Origin: Bicyclus anynana
Lineage: Eukaryota; Arthropoda; Insecta; Lepidoptera; Nymphalidae
NCBI RefSeq assembly: GCF_947172395.1
Contig: NC_069107.1
Coordinates: 10,522,101-10,586,100, forward strand
Direction: 5' to 3'
Length of the DNA stretch: 64,000 nucleotides
The notes below the pieces were generated by a model. It had not been told where the DNA came from, did not search any database, and was given only the letters and a program-made list of their open reading frames with translations. The position numbers and the translations under genes were made by a program. This document shows, one piece after another, positions 1-11,762 of the stretch (positions are counted from its first letter, which is position 1; each line of letters opens with the position of its first letter).

Positions 1-842
1 AGGGGAATGAGAATATTGGTCATATTTAAAAAATTTGGTTAATATTCTTAGAAAATTAAAATTAGCAGTTATAGAATAGAAAACATTTAATAGTAGAATA
101 TTATATTTAGATAGATAGAAGAATATAGATAGAGTGAAAACATTTAATAGTACAAAATCATTGTGTACACAGCACTATACGTTAGCTATATAGTATAGTT
201 CGTGTCCCCCTAAGATTTTCTCCTATTAAAAGTTCCAAAGGCGGCTGATGAAATTCTCACTTCAAAAAACAACTTGGGCTTTTGCAATTCCTAATCGTGT
301 TCAAATGGTATTAGGATTGTTCGTGCCTCACAGAAACGCGCAATAAAGTTGCCAAAAATAATGCTCGACAAATTAATAACCGTTTATTTGGTCGTTGGAT
401 ACAGAGTGTAACATGGTCGAGAGGCCGCAAAGCAAACGCCATTTGGAGTGTAAAAATGTAAACACGCACCAGACAGGCCCCGGGCCGCGACCGGACCGGT
501 ACAATAACGTCGGTCTTTGAGCGGCGGCTCGCTGCTTCGGCAAATAAACATTAATTGATCTTACTGGACATGGATATGAGCTTTGGGAGCAAATTTATTT
601 ATTCAGGGAAATCATGCATGCCTGTATATTAAAATCCAAGTCGAAAATTGTTTTTAATTCAATGAAATTGTTATTATCTCAGATTATTATTATAGTAGTA
701 GTTGAATGGTCGTCGAGTAAAATACATTTAATTTTCCCATGGATTACATTAGTTAAATATTGTAACGATGAGATTTCCTAAATTGTTTCGCGCTAAAAGC
801 GTTACATGCTGTACCAAACATAACAACGGCTAAAAAGATATA

Positions 843-1208
843 TCCTACTAATATTTGTTATGAAAGTTTGTATGGATGTTTGTTACTCTATAACGCCGCT
901 ACTACTGAAGCGATTTAGCTGAAATTTGGAATGGAAATAGGTTTTACTCTGGATTAACATATACGCTACTTTTTATGCCGCAAAAATCCATGCTTTCCCG
1001 AGATTTGCGAAAACTGATGATTTTGATGATATGAATGTTTGTTACTCTTTCACGCCTCAACTACTGAACCGAATTAGCTGAAATTTGGTATTAAGATATA
1101 TTATAGCCAGGATTAACGTATAGACTACATATTATTTCGGAAAAATCAATTTTTCCGAGGGATTTGTGAAAAAGTAAATTCCACGCGGAAGTCGCGGGCG
1201 TCCGCTAA
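843..1208 (+). mobile_element. Non-autonomous Helitron-like element with internal duplication
   Basis: It starts TCCTACTAATATT after an A and ends ...GCGGGCGTCCGCTAA before a T. That is the TC...CTRR, A|T insertion pattern of Helitrons. Two related copies of the body (GTTTGTTACTCT ... GGATTAAC ... CCGAG) follow one another at about 875-1010 and 1030-1170, so the element is an internal tandem or fused pair. No coding capacity. Confidence 0.65.
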
Positions 1209-1861
1209 TTGACCATATTAATGAGTGACGTAGAGCCTTCCAACCATAGCTTAGCCATCCCACCGACTATTTGATATAGGTCAACGTTAGCCCTACCCTA
1301 ACCCCAAAGTGTATTGCATTAGGAACAGTGTGGCGGAGTCCACGTTGAGCTGGTGGTGGCTGGCACTCCGTCACAGTCCTAACAAATAGACACACAGACT
1401 GTCGGATAAAAAGTTGTCCTGTATTGTAAGTGCCTACTTTATTGCCTTGTGATAGACAAACCCCTAAAAACATTTAAAAACCGTTGCAGTTGTAAATGAC
1501 AAGAACCTGACAGTGCCGACAGCGCGGCTCGTCGGCGCTATCGCGTCGGGCGGCTAATTTGCTATTGTTTCCATAAATTTATTATTTTCCATTATTTCCG
1601 CCACGCCCCGGCCGGCGCCTGCCGCGCGGAGATAAGCGCTCTGCTAACCGCTCCAAGACACTCGGACGTTTTCAAAATTAATTGTCTTGTGAGAATTTTT
1701 TGTTTAATAAGTACATGAAGATTAAAACAAGAGTAGTTTTACGCCTTGTATATTTATCTACTTGCATCTTCTAAACCGCGCTGCGAATTTTATTATCGTT
1801 TTAACTAATGGAAGTGAAATTATTTTCATTTTGTAAAGTCAAATTTGACATTGAGTCATGA

Positions 1862-1892
1862 CCCCCAGTTCTTGCCCCTGCCGAACTGGGGG
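1862..1892. repeat. 10 bp perfect hairpin
   Basis: CCCCCAGTTC (1862-1871) and GAACTGGGGG (1883-1892) are exact reverse complements around an 11-base loop. With a one-base bulge, CATG on each side extends the stem. It lies just upstream of the truncated LINE; function unknown. Confidence 0.85.
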
Positions 1893-1973
1893 CATGTGTT
1901 TTTTTTACAATTTCAGTTTTTTCACCATGTCTTGAAGAATCGTATGTGTCGTGTAGAAGAAATTGGCAAATAA

Positions 1974-3234
1974 TTGGAAATTGCTTCCATGAATCTCGAC
2001 AATTTTCAGATTAATCTTAGAGATATGCCTTCTAGTCCGGGATCCGTAGAACATTTTCTACAAGCACGTAATTTAGGTCTACTTATGGATTCTGGCCTTA
2101 GGTTTGAGGATCATGTGGCAGAGGTAGTTCGAAATTGTTTTTATCGGCTAAAAATCATTTATAAGGTCCGTGATTACCTCTCTCAGGAACTACGTATAAA
2201 ATTGGTCGAATCTTTGGTATTGTCAAAGCTTAACTATGCAGATGTTGTATTTGGTCCTCGACTTCTGTGTAGAACCAAGCGCTTAATACAACGAGTACAA
2301 AATGCTTGTGCTCGTTTCTGTTTTAATGTCCCGCCAAGAACTCATATTACTCCATTTTTTAACCATCATAGTTTGTTAAAGATGAGAACTAGAAGAAAGT
2401 TACATTTGGCGTGTTTACTGTTTGGAGTTATTAAGGAGGGTAAACCACTGTATCTTCTTCATAAACTCACTTGGGCGGCTGATGATGAAACCGTGCGTCG
2501 CAGCTGCCGACATCAATTTCGGGTTCCCCCTCACCGTACTGCCGCGTTTAGAGGGTCATTTACATACTCCGCTACTAAATGCTGGAATAATATTCCCCCA
2601 CCAATAAAAAAAATCAAGTCTAAATTTAAATTTAAAAAATTATTGAACCGATTTCTCCTCGACAAACAGATGGAATTCCAGCATCATGTGGCGGAGTTTT
2701 CTTTCTTATAGCAAATATTTATATATTATACTATGTGTAACTTATATGTGTAATCAATATTATATTTAATAATGTACAAATTTAGTAATTATTCATTCAT
2801 ATTACATTTTTATATAAATATTCTTTTTCTTTTTTTATTTATTATGTAGTTATAGTAAGTAAATATAATAATAATAGTATAGTTATTAAACTTGGGAATA
2901 AATTTGATTGTTGGTTTTAATACTGTAGGTACTTTAATGTTATATAATTTTTCTTTTTGTTCTTTTTTATATGTTTTAAACTAGTTATAAGTTTTAATTT
3001 GGTTTTGCTTTAAATATAGGTTTATGTTGCCTGTTTTCATGGTGGCACTTAAAACTGGGTCCTAGCTGAAAATCAGCGCTGTATGTTCTTTGTTTATGGG
3101 GAGCATACAGCAATATGCTGAGCTAGGACCTTTTTCTAGGTTATGCCACACATCGCAGGGTATTATTCTTAAATAATTGTGGTGTGTGGCATAATGTAGT
3201 AATCAATATATTTTCTTTCTTTCTTTCTTTCTTT
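1974..3234 (+). mobile_element. 5'-truncated CR1-like non-LTR retrotransposon
   Basis: An open frame ending at 2711 encodes the C-terminal (thumb) part of a LINE reverse transcriptase. It has LGLLMDSGLRFEDHV, LSKLNYADVVFGP, RLIQRVQNACARF and CWNNIPPPIK, all usual in the CR1/Jockey group. Polymerase and endonuclease domains are absent, so it is a dead 5' truncation. The 3' UTR carries two stem-loops and ends in a (TTTC)n tract at about 3212-3234. The clade is inferred from sequence style; coding start is not defined. Confidence 0.75.
3058..3194 (+). other. Paired stem-loops in the LINE 3' UTR
   Basis: Stem 1 pairs GGTCCTAGCT (3058-3067) with AGCTAGGACC (3121-3130), with an inner pair GCTGTATG / CATACAGC. 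Stem 2 pairs TTATGCCACAC (3141-3151) with GTGTGGCATAA (3184-3194). Such 3' structures are often what the element's own reverse transcriptase recognises; that role is inferred here. Confidence 0.75.
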
Positions 3235-3580
3235 CAACTGATTACTATCAAGTTAATTTTTTGTGAGTAGCTTTATGATCGTCGTCGAGGTCGATGAGAC
3301 GATCAACTTTTTATTGATACAAATTTGGAGGAAGGGAGTTTATCAAAAGCTGTTACTAACCAGATGTTTTTTTATTGTTAATTAATTAATAGTTATACAA
3401 CTTAACAGCCACAATGACCTACAAATTGCGTGGTACATTATCTCGTTCCGACGCTCAGAAATTTTTATTTCCTGGTAACTCAGTTAGCAATCAGAATCAA
3501 TAATTTGCTTAAATAAAAAAGTTGATCGTCTCATCGAGATGAAGCTACTCACGAAAAATTAACTTGATAGGAATCAGTTG
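3235..3580. mobile_element. MITE with ~66 bp terminal inverted repeats
   Basis: The left end (3235-3312) begins CAACTGATTACTATCAAG, and the right end (3515-3580) is its reverse complement, with few mismatches and a ~15-base extra segment in the left arm. The interior has no coding capacity. It abuts the (TTTC)n tail of the preceding LINE. Clear target duplications were not seen, so the superfamily is unknown. Confidence 0.75.
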
Positions 3581-4678
3581 TAAAAAGTGTTCTACGGATT
3601 CCTGACTACCTCTAGGGTATGGAAGTTTTAAATCTAGTACCAAAATTAAATTAAATAAAACATCGTAGAGTACTAAAAACACCTAATTCTTTTTCAATTG
3701 GCGGATATAATAGCTTTATAAATAAATGATAACTTTTGTAACAATCCACGTTAATTGCCGCCAACGCGTGTCTATCTGTAATCAAACGCCAACTGTTTTG
3801 TTCAATTTGTCCCTTATTGTAGTGTTAACTACATTCAGAATACAATTCGGCTCGTCTGTCTTTTAATTGCCATTTTAACGCGCTGCCGCGTTCAATTCCA
3901 ATTGTTTATTTGTTATTTGTATACTCTAGTCTTGACACCTGTGTAAGTTTACTACAGCTTTTGTTTGTCTGTGGTGCCAGCTTTCCCGTAAAGTCCTTTT
4001 CATGGAAGATGACCCGCGGCTAAAACCTGAACTAAAATAGGGATGATGACAGTTTTTTAAATTGTATATAAATTAAGAATATGCTAATAGTAAAGCAACT
4101 TTGTAAAAGGAACAGGGTATCTGTGATCATTACTTTCGGAGCTACAGGGATTTAAAAGACGCCCCACACAAAATGGCACGAACTAATGACGTCGTAAGTA
4201 ATGTAATAATCGTTATGTGTATGTGTAACTTACTAATATCTTTGTTAATTATGCGTTTATGTTTATAGTTCACATATTGAAAAATGTCACATTTAATGTA
4301 AGGAAGCTACAACTGTATGAATTTTCATCTAATTACGACTATTTAATTTAATTAACTCATTTATTTTGCAAATATCTAGACAATCTTTGCTTTTTTTATG
4401 TATAAATTCGTTAACATTGACCCTATTTATCCCTATCATAAAAATCAGTATATTGAAACCTAGTCATCATCCCCGTTGTCAGCGCCTTACACAAATGACA
4501 ATAAGACCGCCATTACCAAATGAATGCCATTATAACATTAGCGCCGCGTCTGTGGACTTCTTTCATGAAAAGGACTTAACGTACGAGTTTATGAGTTATT
4601 AGGGTCCGTACCTCAAAAGGAAATAATCATACATGTGCAAGTCGGACTCCCCCACCAAGTGTTCGGTACGTAGGATCA

Positions 4679-4882
4679 TCCTACTAATATAAACGCGAAA
4701 GTTTGTATGGATGTTTGGATGTTTGTTACTCTGTTCCGCCGCTACTACTGAAGCGATTTTGAAATTAGGAATGGAAATAGATTTTACACATAGGCTACTT
4801 TTTATCCCGGAAAAATCCATGTTTCCCGAGGGATTTGTGAAAAACTAAATTCCACGAGGACGAAGTCGCGGGCGTTTGCTAG
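4679..4882 (+). mobile_element. Helitron-like element
   Basis: It starts TCCTACTAATATAAACGCG after A and ends GGCGTTTGCTAG before T. Body motifs (GTTTGTTACTCT, GAGGGATTTGTGAAAAAC, GACGAAGTCGCGGGCG) are shared with copies at 843, 6664 and 36926 (opposite strand). Confidence 0.7.
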
Positions 4883-5447
4883 TTCTAAGTAGTATAAATA
4901 CTTCAGGAATCAAATTAATAGCTTTTTTTTGTCAGACCCCTGTTTTCAAAATGTCGAAATATGCGTTTTTGTTGAATACGTATCTTTCTTTTAACTTAGA
5001 AGTTTGATATTCTCACAACTTCATGGGACCATAGACAGATACAGATTAAATTTCAACTTTAAACTACCACGCATTCCTGAAATAAACGGAATTGACAGAC
5101 AGACGAACAACAAACTGATCATATAAGGGTACCGTTTTTTTTTCTTTTGAGGCACGGAATCCTAAAAACGGAAACTATTCGACGCTTATCAGAAGGATGT
5201 GAACCCGGCGCTAAGTATTGCATTTGAATTATGTAAATGGAATGACGCATTATAATGAATGCCAAATCATCCATTTCAATTTAATATTTTTTATATCGAT
5301 GTTAATTGAAATTCATAACTAACTAAAGCTGAAATGAAAATAGTTTAATTGAGATCTTTCAGTATAAAGGTATTGTGTTTATTTCAAACTTTCAAGTGGA
5401 AAATTTAAAGCAGTATTACATATTATACATTTCATATTTAATTGGCA

Positions 5448-5760
5448 CTAGCGGACGCCCGCGACTTCGTCCGCGTGACACTCGATGTAAACTTTCAACT
5501 ACCCCTATCCTACCCCTACCTACCCCTACCCCTACTACCCTACCCCTAAATAAGTAACTTTTCTGGTTGATTTTTTACACCTGTCCGAAAAACCCAAATA
5601 TCTTACGAAACCCTATTTGTTCCTAAATAAAATTTAGCCTATGTTACTTGTGGATAATGTAGCTTTCGAATTTTTAAATTAGGTCCAGTAGTTTTGAACC
5701 TATTCATTACAAACAAACAAACATGCAAAAAAAGTTTCCTCTTTATAATTTTAGTATAGA
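5448..5760 (-). mobile_element. Helitron-like element with CCCCTA-rich interior
   Basis: On the minus strand it starts TCTATACTAAAATTATAAAG and ends at CTAG (5448-5451), between A and T. The interior near the CTAG end carries a run of degenerate TACCCC repeats (about 5498-5548). Confidence 0.68.
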
Positions 5761-6159
5761 TAAAGAGTCTCTTAACTTTTCTTATAAAATTTGTTCAAAC
5801 AAAAAGTAATCGAGTAGCAATGAGGTGGATAAAAATAATTCAGAATAATTTTATTTAAAACACCACTCTCTTGTTAAAACTGAAACTTAGTAAAACAAGA
5901 CGCTCCCAGGGTGAAGAAAAACTGGGAAAATCTTGAGGAAACTAAACCTAACGCTTGTTAGACCCGTTTACTCAGTAACTGCTTTAAACATTGCATAATT
6001 TTCTCTCATCCTTACGTAATTTACTTGAGGGGTTTAAGTAAAATATTGAAATGAAGAACAGTTTTAAAAGGTAAAGATTTTGTATAAAATTTTAGAATCT
6101 TAACGCATACATTAACCGTTTATTGTTTTATCTAGGTGTCTTACTGTTGTCTATAGATA

Positions 6160-6349
6160 CTAGCAGACGCCGCGCGGTTTCACCCGTGTGGATTTCGCTC
6201 CCACTCGCTGTAGGAATGTAGCCTATAATTTTCTTCGATAAATGGGCTATCTCTCTCTGTAAGAATTTTTGAAATCAGACCTGTAGTTCCTGAGATTAGC
6301 GCGTTCAAGCAAACAAACAAACTCTTCAGCTTTATAATATTAGTATAGA
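6160..6349 (-). mobile_element. Helitron-like element
   Basis: The complete minus-strand element runs from TCTATACTAATATTATAAAG (6349 leftwards) to CTAG at 6160-6163, inserted between A (6159) and T (6350). The palindromic CCGCGCGG near the CTAG end matches the Helitron 3' hairpin position. Confidence 0.72.
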
Positions 6350-6356
6350 TTCTACT

Positions 6357-6560
6357 GGTATCATCATTATCAGCTTACTCTAACCTCTTTAAGGCCTGGC
6401 CTTTATAAGAGAAGGAATTCATAGGTCAGACCCACCACGCTGGCGCAATATGGGTTGGCGGGCTTATCATTATCAGATGTTAATGATGATTATGACCGAA
6501 GGCTAACGTGCCATCCGAGACACGAGATGCAACGCCCCCGGCTTCCTATCCCGGGCTGAA
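6357..6560. repeat. LINE/SINE tail remnant
   Basis: It contains GACCCACCACGCTGGCGCAA ... GGGTTGGCGGGCTT, a motif seen again at 8365-8415 and 44885-44915. It is a decayed 3' part of a repeat I cannot name. Confidence 0.4.
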
Positions 6561-6663
6561 AAAACTTCACTGAAAAATGTCTGTACGAAGAATAGCTCAG
6601 GAGTTAGATGTTCACTCCTGGAACAAGCATTAGGAGAGAGAGGAATATAAGTTGTTCATTAAA

Positions 6664-6891
6664 GCCTACTAATATTGTAAACGCGTAAGTTTATATGGAT
6701 GTTTGTTACTCTTAACGCCGCTACTACTGGAGCGATTGGGCTGATATTTGGAATGGAAATAGATTTTGGGTCTGTAGCCAAGTTTTACTCTGGATTAACA
6801 CATAGACTTTTCATCCCGGAATAATCCATGGTTCCCGCGGGATTTGCGAAAAACTGAATACCACGCGGACGAAGTCGCGGGCGTCCACTAG
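6664..6891 (+). mobile_element. Helitron-like element
   Basis: The 5' end is degenerate (GCCTACTAATATTG) and the 3' end reads GAAGTCGCGGGCGTCCACTAG before T. It belongs to the same subfamily as 4679-4882. Confidence 0.65.
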
Positions 6892-7876
6892 TAAAGACAT
6901 AACATTGTTAAGAAAAGGATTCGCATATATAGCTTGGCAACTTCGTTCGTAACACTCTCGATGGTCCGCGCGGGCCGGTTGGCGTGTAACGATGAATGAA
7001 AAACCCACGACTGATGCACCACACTTCCCCGCACGCGAGATATCACACACGCAGTCTTTCCCCCCGGCTCCAGCATATCACAGGAGTGGCATCAACGAAC
7101 TTGCCAAGCTATAGTACCTATAGGCGTATTTCTTCTGACACTTGCAGAATCTACCCGGCAGAAATTAGTTAATTAACATACACTGGAAATGGCGAACGGA
7201 GAAATTCACCAGTCATTCAAAATGGCGCCCATCATGAGGCTATGAGTAGCGCATATAAAAAGTCCATGTCCTTCGATATTGTGTAAAGCTATTGTCGCTT
7301 GTGAATAGAATTTACTTTTTATTGCATCCCCATTGTCCTTCGGGGACAAAGAATGGGGGGTGAAATTGGGGACGAAGACGTTCGGGCGCTAAGCTGACAA
7401 TCACGTCCCCATTACACTTCACGCCCGAAGTACTTCTATTACCCACTCGCACACTTAGTTGGAGATAATCCGCAAACACTTTTGCCGAGAAATTGGAGGG
7501 GATGAAAACGGGGATTATTATTGGATGTTCATTATTGTGTGAGATGTTTTCTCTTGTAATTTTTGTATTGGATTACTTGCACGTTAGAAAGCTTCAGTGT
7601 AAACTTTGTACCTTTTTTCGTTTAACAATACGGTTAATGCTAAATGAAGATCAAAGATGGTAGTGCTTATTTTGAGAGGTGTATTTGCCGTTTATTTACT
7701 ACTTATTTTGAGTTCTTTTCCAAGATGGACCAAGTGCTCATTTATTGTCAAGTTGGAACCATTGTTTAAAACATGACATATATTGCTGATGTTCAGTCTG
7801 ATATGCTTGTATTTTGACTGGAACAAAGAACCCTCCAACCAAAGAATCCTTATAATCTTATAATTACATAAGCAAT

Positions 7877-8098
7877 GTTTTTTTTTTATTCTCTACAAGT
7901 TAGCCCTTGACTACAATCTCACCTGATGGTAAGTGGCGATGCAATCTAAGTTGGAAGCGGGCTAACTTGTTAGGTGGAATCCACACTCCTTTCGGTTTCT
8001 ACACGACATCGTACCGGAACGCTAAATCGCTTGGTGGTTCGTCTTTGTCGGTAGGGTGGTAACTAGCCACGGTCAAAGCCAGTAAAAGGGACCTCAAA
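7877..8098 (-). repeat. SINE family A, head-truncated
   Basis: A poly-T at 7878-7887 (minus-strand poly-A) is followed by CTACAAGTTAGCCCTTGACT and the TTTCGGTTTCTACACG body, as in the full copy at 50361-50669. The tRNA-like head is replaced by unrelated sequence. Confidence 0.75.
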
Positions 8099-9074
8099 AA
8101 TATATCAAAAAATCTGACTACATTAGCAATTAAACTCACTTCAATAATAATAACTTCTTCTTTTTTCTTTCAGGTACGTAATACGTTACACATCTGGCTA
8201 TACCCGTGAGTGACCAGCGATTTCTTACATCAGAAGACAACAAACGGGCCCAAGGTTCTCTCTATGCCGAAGCCTCACAAGAGATACGATTGATCGAAGT
8301 CAGCACATTATTATCAAGCTATTTTAACGACACACTACATGAAATGCTCTTCATAAAAAGGGTATGAAGCTTGGACCCACCACGCCCCTCCATTGCGGGC
8401 TGTCGGGCTTAGGGTGATTATGATTAATTCTTTGCCGAAGCACGGGAGTGTCACACCACCAAATTTCCAAAAGAAAGAAAAGACCCAGGTCGAACCTAGA
8501 AACTCGTGATCCGTAACTACGAGTACATAGCTAACCAATGCACTAACGAGGTAGTTAATGCTACTACATAATCTGAATAAAACAAGATTATGGGTTGATC
8601 CGGAAAATAACCATTACGATTGAACCTGTAACATTTCAGAGCATACTCTGAACTACTGGGGAAATTCCGATACAGATGTCTGTCTGTAATAAATTATCTC
8701 CTGTCTTAATAGTAATAAACACAAAGCCCGGCCTCGTAGCGAATGATGGATGACTCGCGAGACGCAAACGGAAATGTTTTTGATAACAATAGGAAAGACA
8801 TTATGTTGTTACAAATATTTCTTTTAAATATAATATTGAACACGTCAAATGTGATTGATGGACTTTTCCAACCAAGTCTTTTTTTTTCTATTGTAAAGTA
8901 CCAATTTGGTACTTCAAAAAATTACGATCTAGCCTGCTTATGTGACTAATTAGTAATTTAACTATAACCTAAACTTGTAATAAGTATATCATTATTATAC
9001 TAAGTAAATAGTAGTAGTCAGTAGCCTGTCAGTATATATATAACAGTATAGTTTATGTAAGACAAAATATTAAT

Positions 9075-9575
9075 TTGTACAAACGAAAAGGAGATCTAAA
9101 CCCACGTCTTACTAGACACGGGCATAAGTTAGTTATTTCTGCATATCGTCTCCAAAGAGTTAAAAAATCTTTTGTGGGTTTGGGTGTACTCTTCTATAAC
9201 AAGATCCCCAAGACTGTGATGGACTTGCCAATGCACAACTTTAAGAAATGTGTTAAAAAACATTTACTTAGTCGAGGTTACTACACTATTGATGAGTTCC
9301 TTAACGACAAAGGTGCTTGGAGGCCATTGGATCAGCTTCCACCTTCACACAGGAGATAAAACTATAAGAAATTGTAGTTTAATTGTTATCAAATGTAAAT
9401 TGTAATACTGTATGACTTTTTCAAAAGAGCAACTGTTGAGTTTCTTGCCGGTATCTTCTCAGCAGAACCTGCCTTCCGAACCGGTGGTAGAATCTTTACA
9501 AATAGTCAACTGACGTGTCAAAAGTGCTTGTAAACTGAGCCTACTTGAAATAAATGAATTTTGAATTTTGAATTT
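9075..9575 (+). mobile_element. Jockey-type LINE 3' end
   Basis: The open frame to 9359 carries the C-terminus of a LINE reverse transcriptase (TRHGHKLVISAYRLQRVKKS, then FVGLGVLFYNKIPKTV and FKKCVKKHLL). A 3' UTR with TTTCTTGCCGGTATCTTCTC follows, ending in AATAAATGAATTTTGAATTTTG repeats. 5' parts are missing. Short opposite-strand pieces of the same 3' end occur near 24425-24480 and 29985-30040. Confidence 0.75.
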
Positions 9576-10014
9576 TAAATGTCCAATAACTTTAATCTTA
9601 GTCTTTCACTAACTATTACGTCTTTAGGTCACTTTGTTCACGTGATCTTGACCAACCAACCAAGTAGCGGTCGTTTCTTAAGTTAGATGTTCTCAATTAT
9701 ACTAGGTACTTACGAAAAAGAAAAGCTTAGATTCTAAGCTCTCATTCGCACGAGAGTTTTTTAACGGACGCTAAAAGCGGTCGCACGAGAGTTTTTTTAG
9801 CTTAGAGAACTTTTTTTTATGTTCTGCTCCATGGTCCTATTTATCATTGTACCAAAATTCATCTAAATTTGTTCAGCGGTTTAGCCGTGAAAAGTTAAGA
9901 AACAGATACTTTGGCATGTATAATATTAATATGGATTTTCCTACTATGTTGTCTCTTAATAAATGAGTTGAAAACAGAGCTTAGTTAGAAAATAGATCTT
10001 TCAAGTGATCCGGA

Positions 10015-10190
10015 ACGTATATACAACTCTCGCGACGCGCAGGTTCCAGCGCCCACATAAATACACATCCAGGGGCCTTTATTACCCCAGCACTGGGACA
10101 ATAAATAGCGTTAAATAACCCCCACAGGCGCGCGCTCGGTAATTTAAGCCTCGGCACGGCATATGGGTCGCTTAGGCCCCACTAAACTAA
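10015..10190. promoter_or_regulatory. GC-rich non-coding island, possible enhancer
   Basis: A GC-rich, unique-looking block amid AT-rich DNA, with homeodomain-like cores (TTTATTACC, AATAAATAGCGTTAAATAA). No open frame or repeat match. Regulatory role is inference only. Confidence 0.25.
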
Positions 10191-10284
10191 AGAACATGAT
10201 CCTTATGAAGGAGAATGTGTTATTTCAAGTCTTCTGAGGTCAATAAAGTTTCTTTAGTAGACTTATAGACCACTATCCTAAATC

Positions 10285-11041
10285 CATGCTGATATTATCC
10301 AGGCTAGGTACATAACCACTTTTAGTATTCTAGATTCTATCTGTAGGCTTCGTGAAAAAGGAAAAAGCATTGTCATACAGTGGATACCTTCACATATAGG
10401 ATTAAAAGGAAACGAAGAGGCTGACTCTGCTGCCCGGCAAGCGACCCAAGACGGCACACCTTACCCGTGTTTGCCTCTGTCATCTGATGTACTCGGCAAT
10501 GTGAAAATAATGTGTAAAGAAATATGGCACGAATACTTCAATGAGCGATCTCGCACAAAGGGCATTTGGTACAAGACTCTGCAGAGTGAGCCTCTTCGTC
10601 ATCCATGGTTCTACACTATTAAAAGAAAATATGTGGTCGCCCTATTCAGACTCCGTTCTGGTCACATTCCTTCGAAGAAATTTACACATTTAATGGGAAT
10701 CGATGACTCCCCAAACTGCCCGGTTTGCGGAGTCATCGATGACATAGTGCATGTTTTGATGGAGTGTGAGCGGAACGCAGCTGAGCGTGAAGACCTATTT
10801 ATAGATAATAGTGTGGGACTGTGCAACAGCATCTTGGCTTTTCCCCTGTCGGAGCAGGCGAAGGTGCTGTGCACTTTGTTATTTAACATAGAGTAATTAG
10901 ATTAATTTTGGATTTAAATTGTGTATTGTAGAAATAGTGTAGTTAGTTAATTATAGTCTAAAATTGTTAGCAGAATTACGGAGCGACATTATCATCCTGT
11001 GATAAAGCTTCTAAATAAAGATTAAAAAAAAAAAAAAAAAA
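10285..11041 (+). mobile_element. RNase H-bearing LINE 3' end (I/R1 group)
   Basis: A frame open from about 10285 to 10896 starts inside an RNase H domain (VIQWIPSHIGLKGNEEADSA, with the typical PSHxGxxGNExAD block). It ends with a zinc-knuckle-like CPVCGVIDDIVHVLMEC. A short 3' UTR with an AATAAA-like signal and poly-A (11023-11041) follows. The polymerase and endonuclease are missing. RNase H plus a C-terminal knuckle points to the I/R1 group. Confidence 0.75.
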
Positions 11042-11209
11042 ATACTAGTAATATAAATGCGGAAGTCCGTCTGTCTGTCTGTGAGTCGAATACATATACC
11101 CTTTTTTTATTCGATTATCAAAGAACGTACTGCAGGTACGAGAGCATACCGTCAATTTCCTCCCAAGTAAGAATAATGAAACCAACGAAAGAGTAAAGCC
11201 TCCAAACCC

Positions 11210-11340
11210 CCAGCGATCAGTTCCACGCGCGCGTCCACCTAAGTCCGCCGGATTATACCTCTGGCGGAGTTCCGCGCATTAGCCGCGTTTAATCGGCGGG
11301 ATTATGCGCTTAAGTCGAGTATTTTCAATTGCCTTGTAAT
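11210..11340. promoter_or_regulatory. GC-rich non-coding island with GGATTA sites
   Basis: It contains GCCGGATTATACC and GGCGGGATTATGCGC, two GGATTA cores of the kind bound by Otx/Bicoid-type homeodomains, in a GC-rich block with no coding potential. Confidence 0.25.
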
Positions 11341-11762
11341 ATGTTTAAGCCTCTCTCTACGTTTCTACTATGTTATTATATTAGTACACTTGCAATGCTC
11401 ACAATTTAAACTTATCACAGATTGTGTTTGGTTGTAGACCTTTATGGGACAGAGCTCGAGGAGTTATCGCCATGTTTATTTTTGGACACCAAACAGCATT
11501 GCTGTGTTTCGGTCGGTTGTATGTGAAGGGTGTTTTGCCGATGTAATTGCAGGCACATGAGGTTTACCGTTAAAAAATACGCCTCGGATTGACGGACCCA
11601 CGGCGACACTTTGTGCGCGTGTTCCTTGCATGTCCAGCGAAGTGTTAGTGTTTTCAGGCGACAGATTTCCACTTACCATCAGGTGAACCTTGTGAGGCTT
11701 GCATAACAGAATGTGATGAAGAAATTTAACATTTTCGTTTTGGAATATACGTTTATTAGCAA

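Noticed and set aside
5498..5548. Telomere-like repeats
   Set aside because: The unit is TACCCC-like and irregular, not the insect TTAGG repeat, and it lies inside a Helitron-like element.
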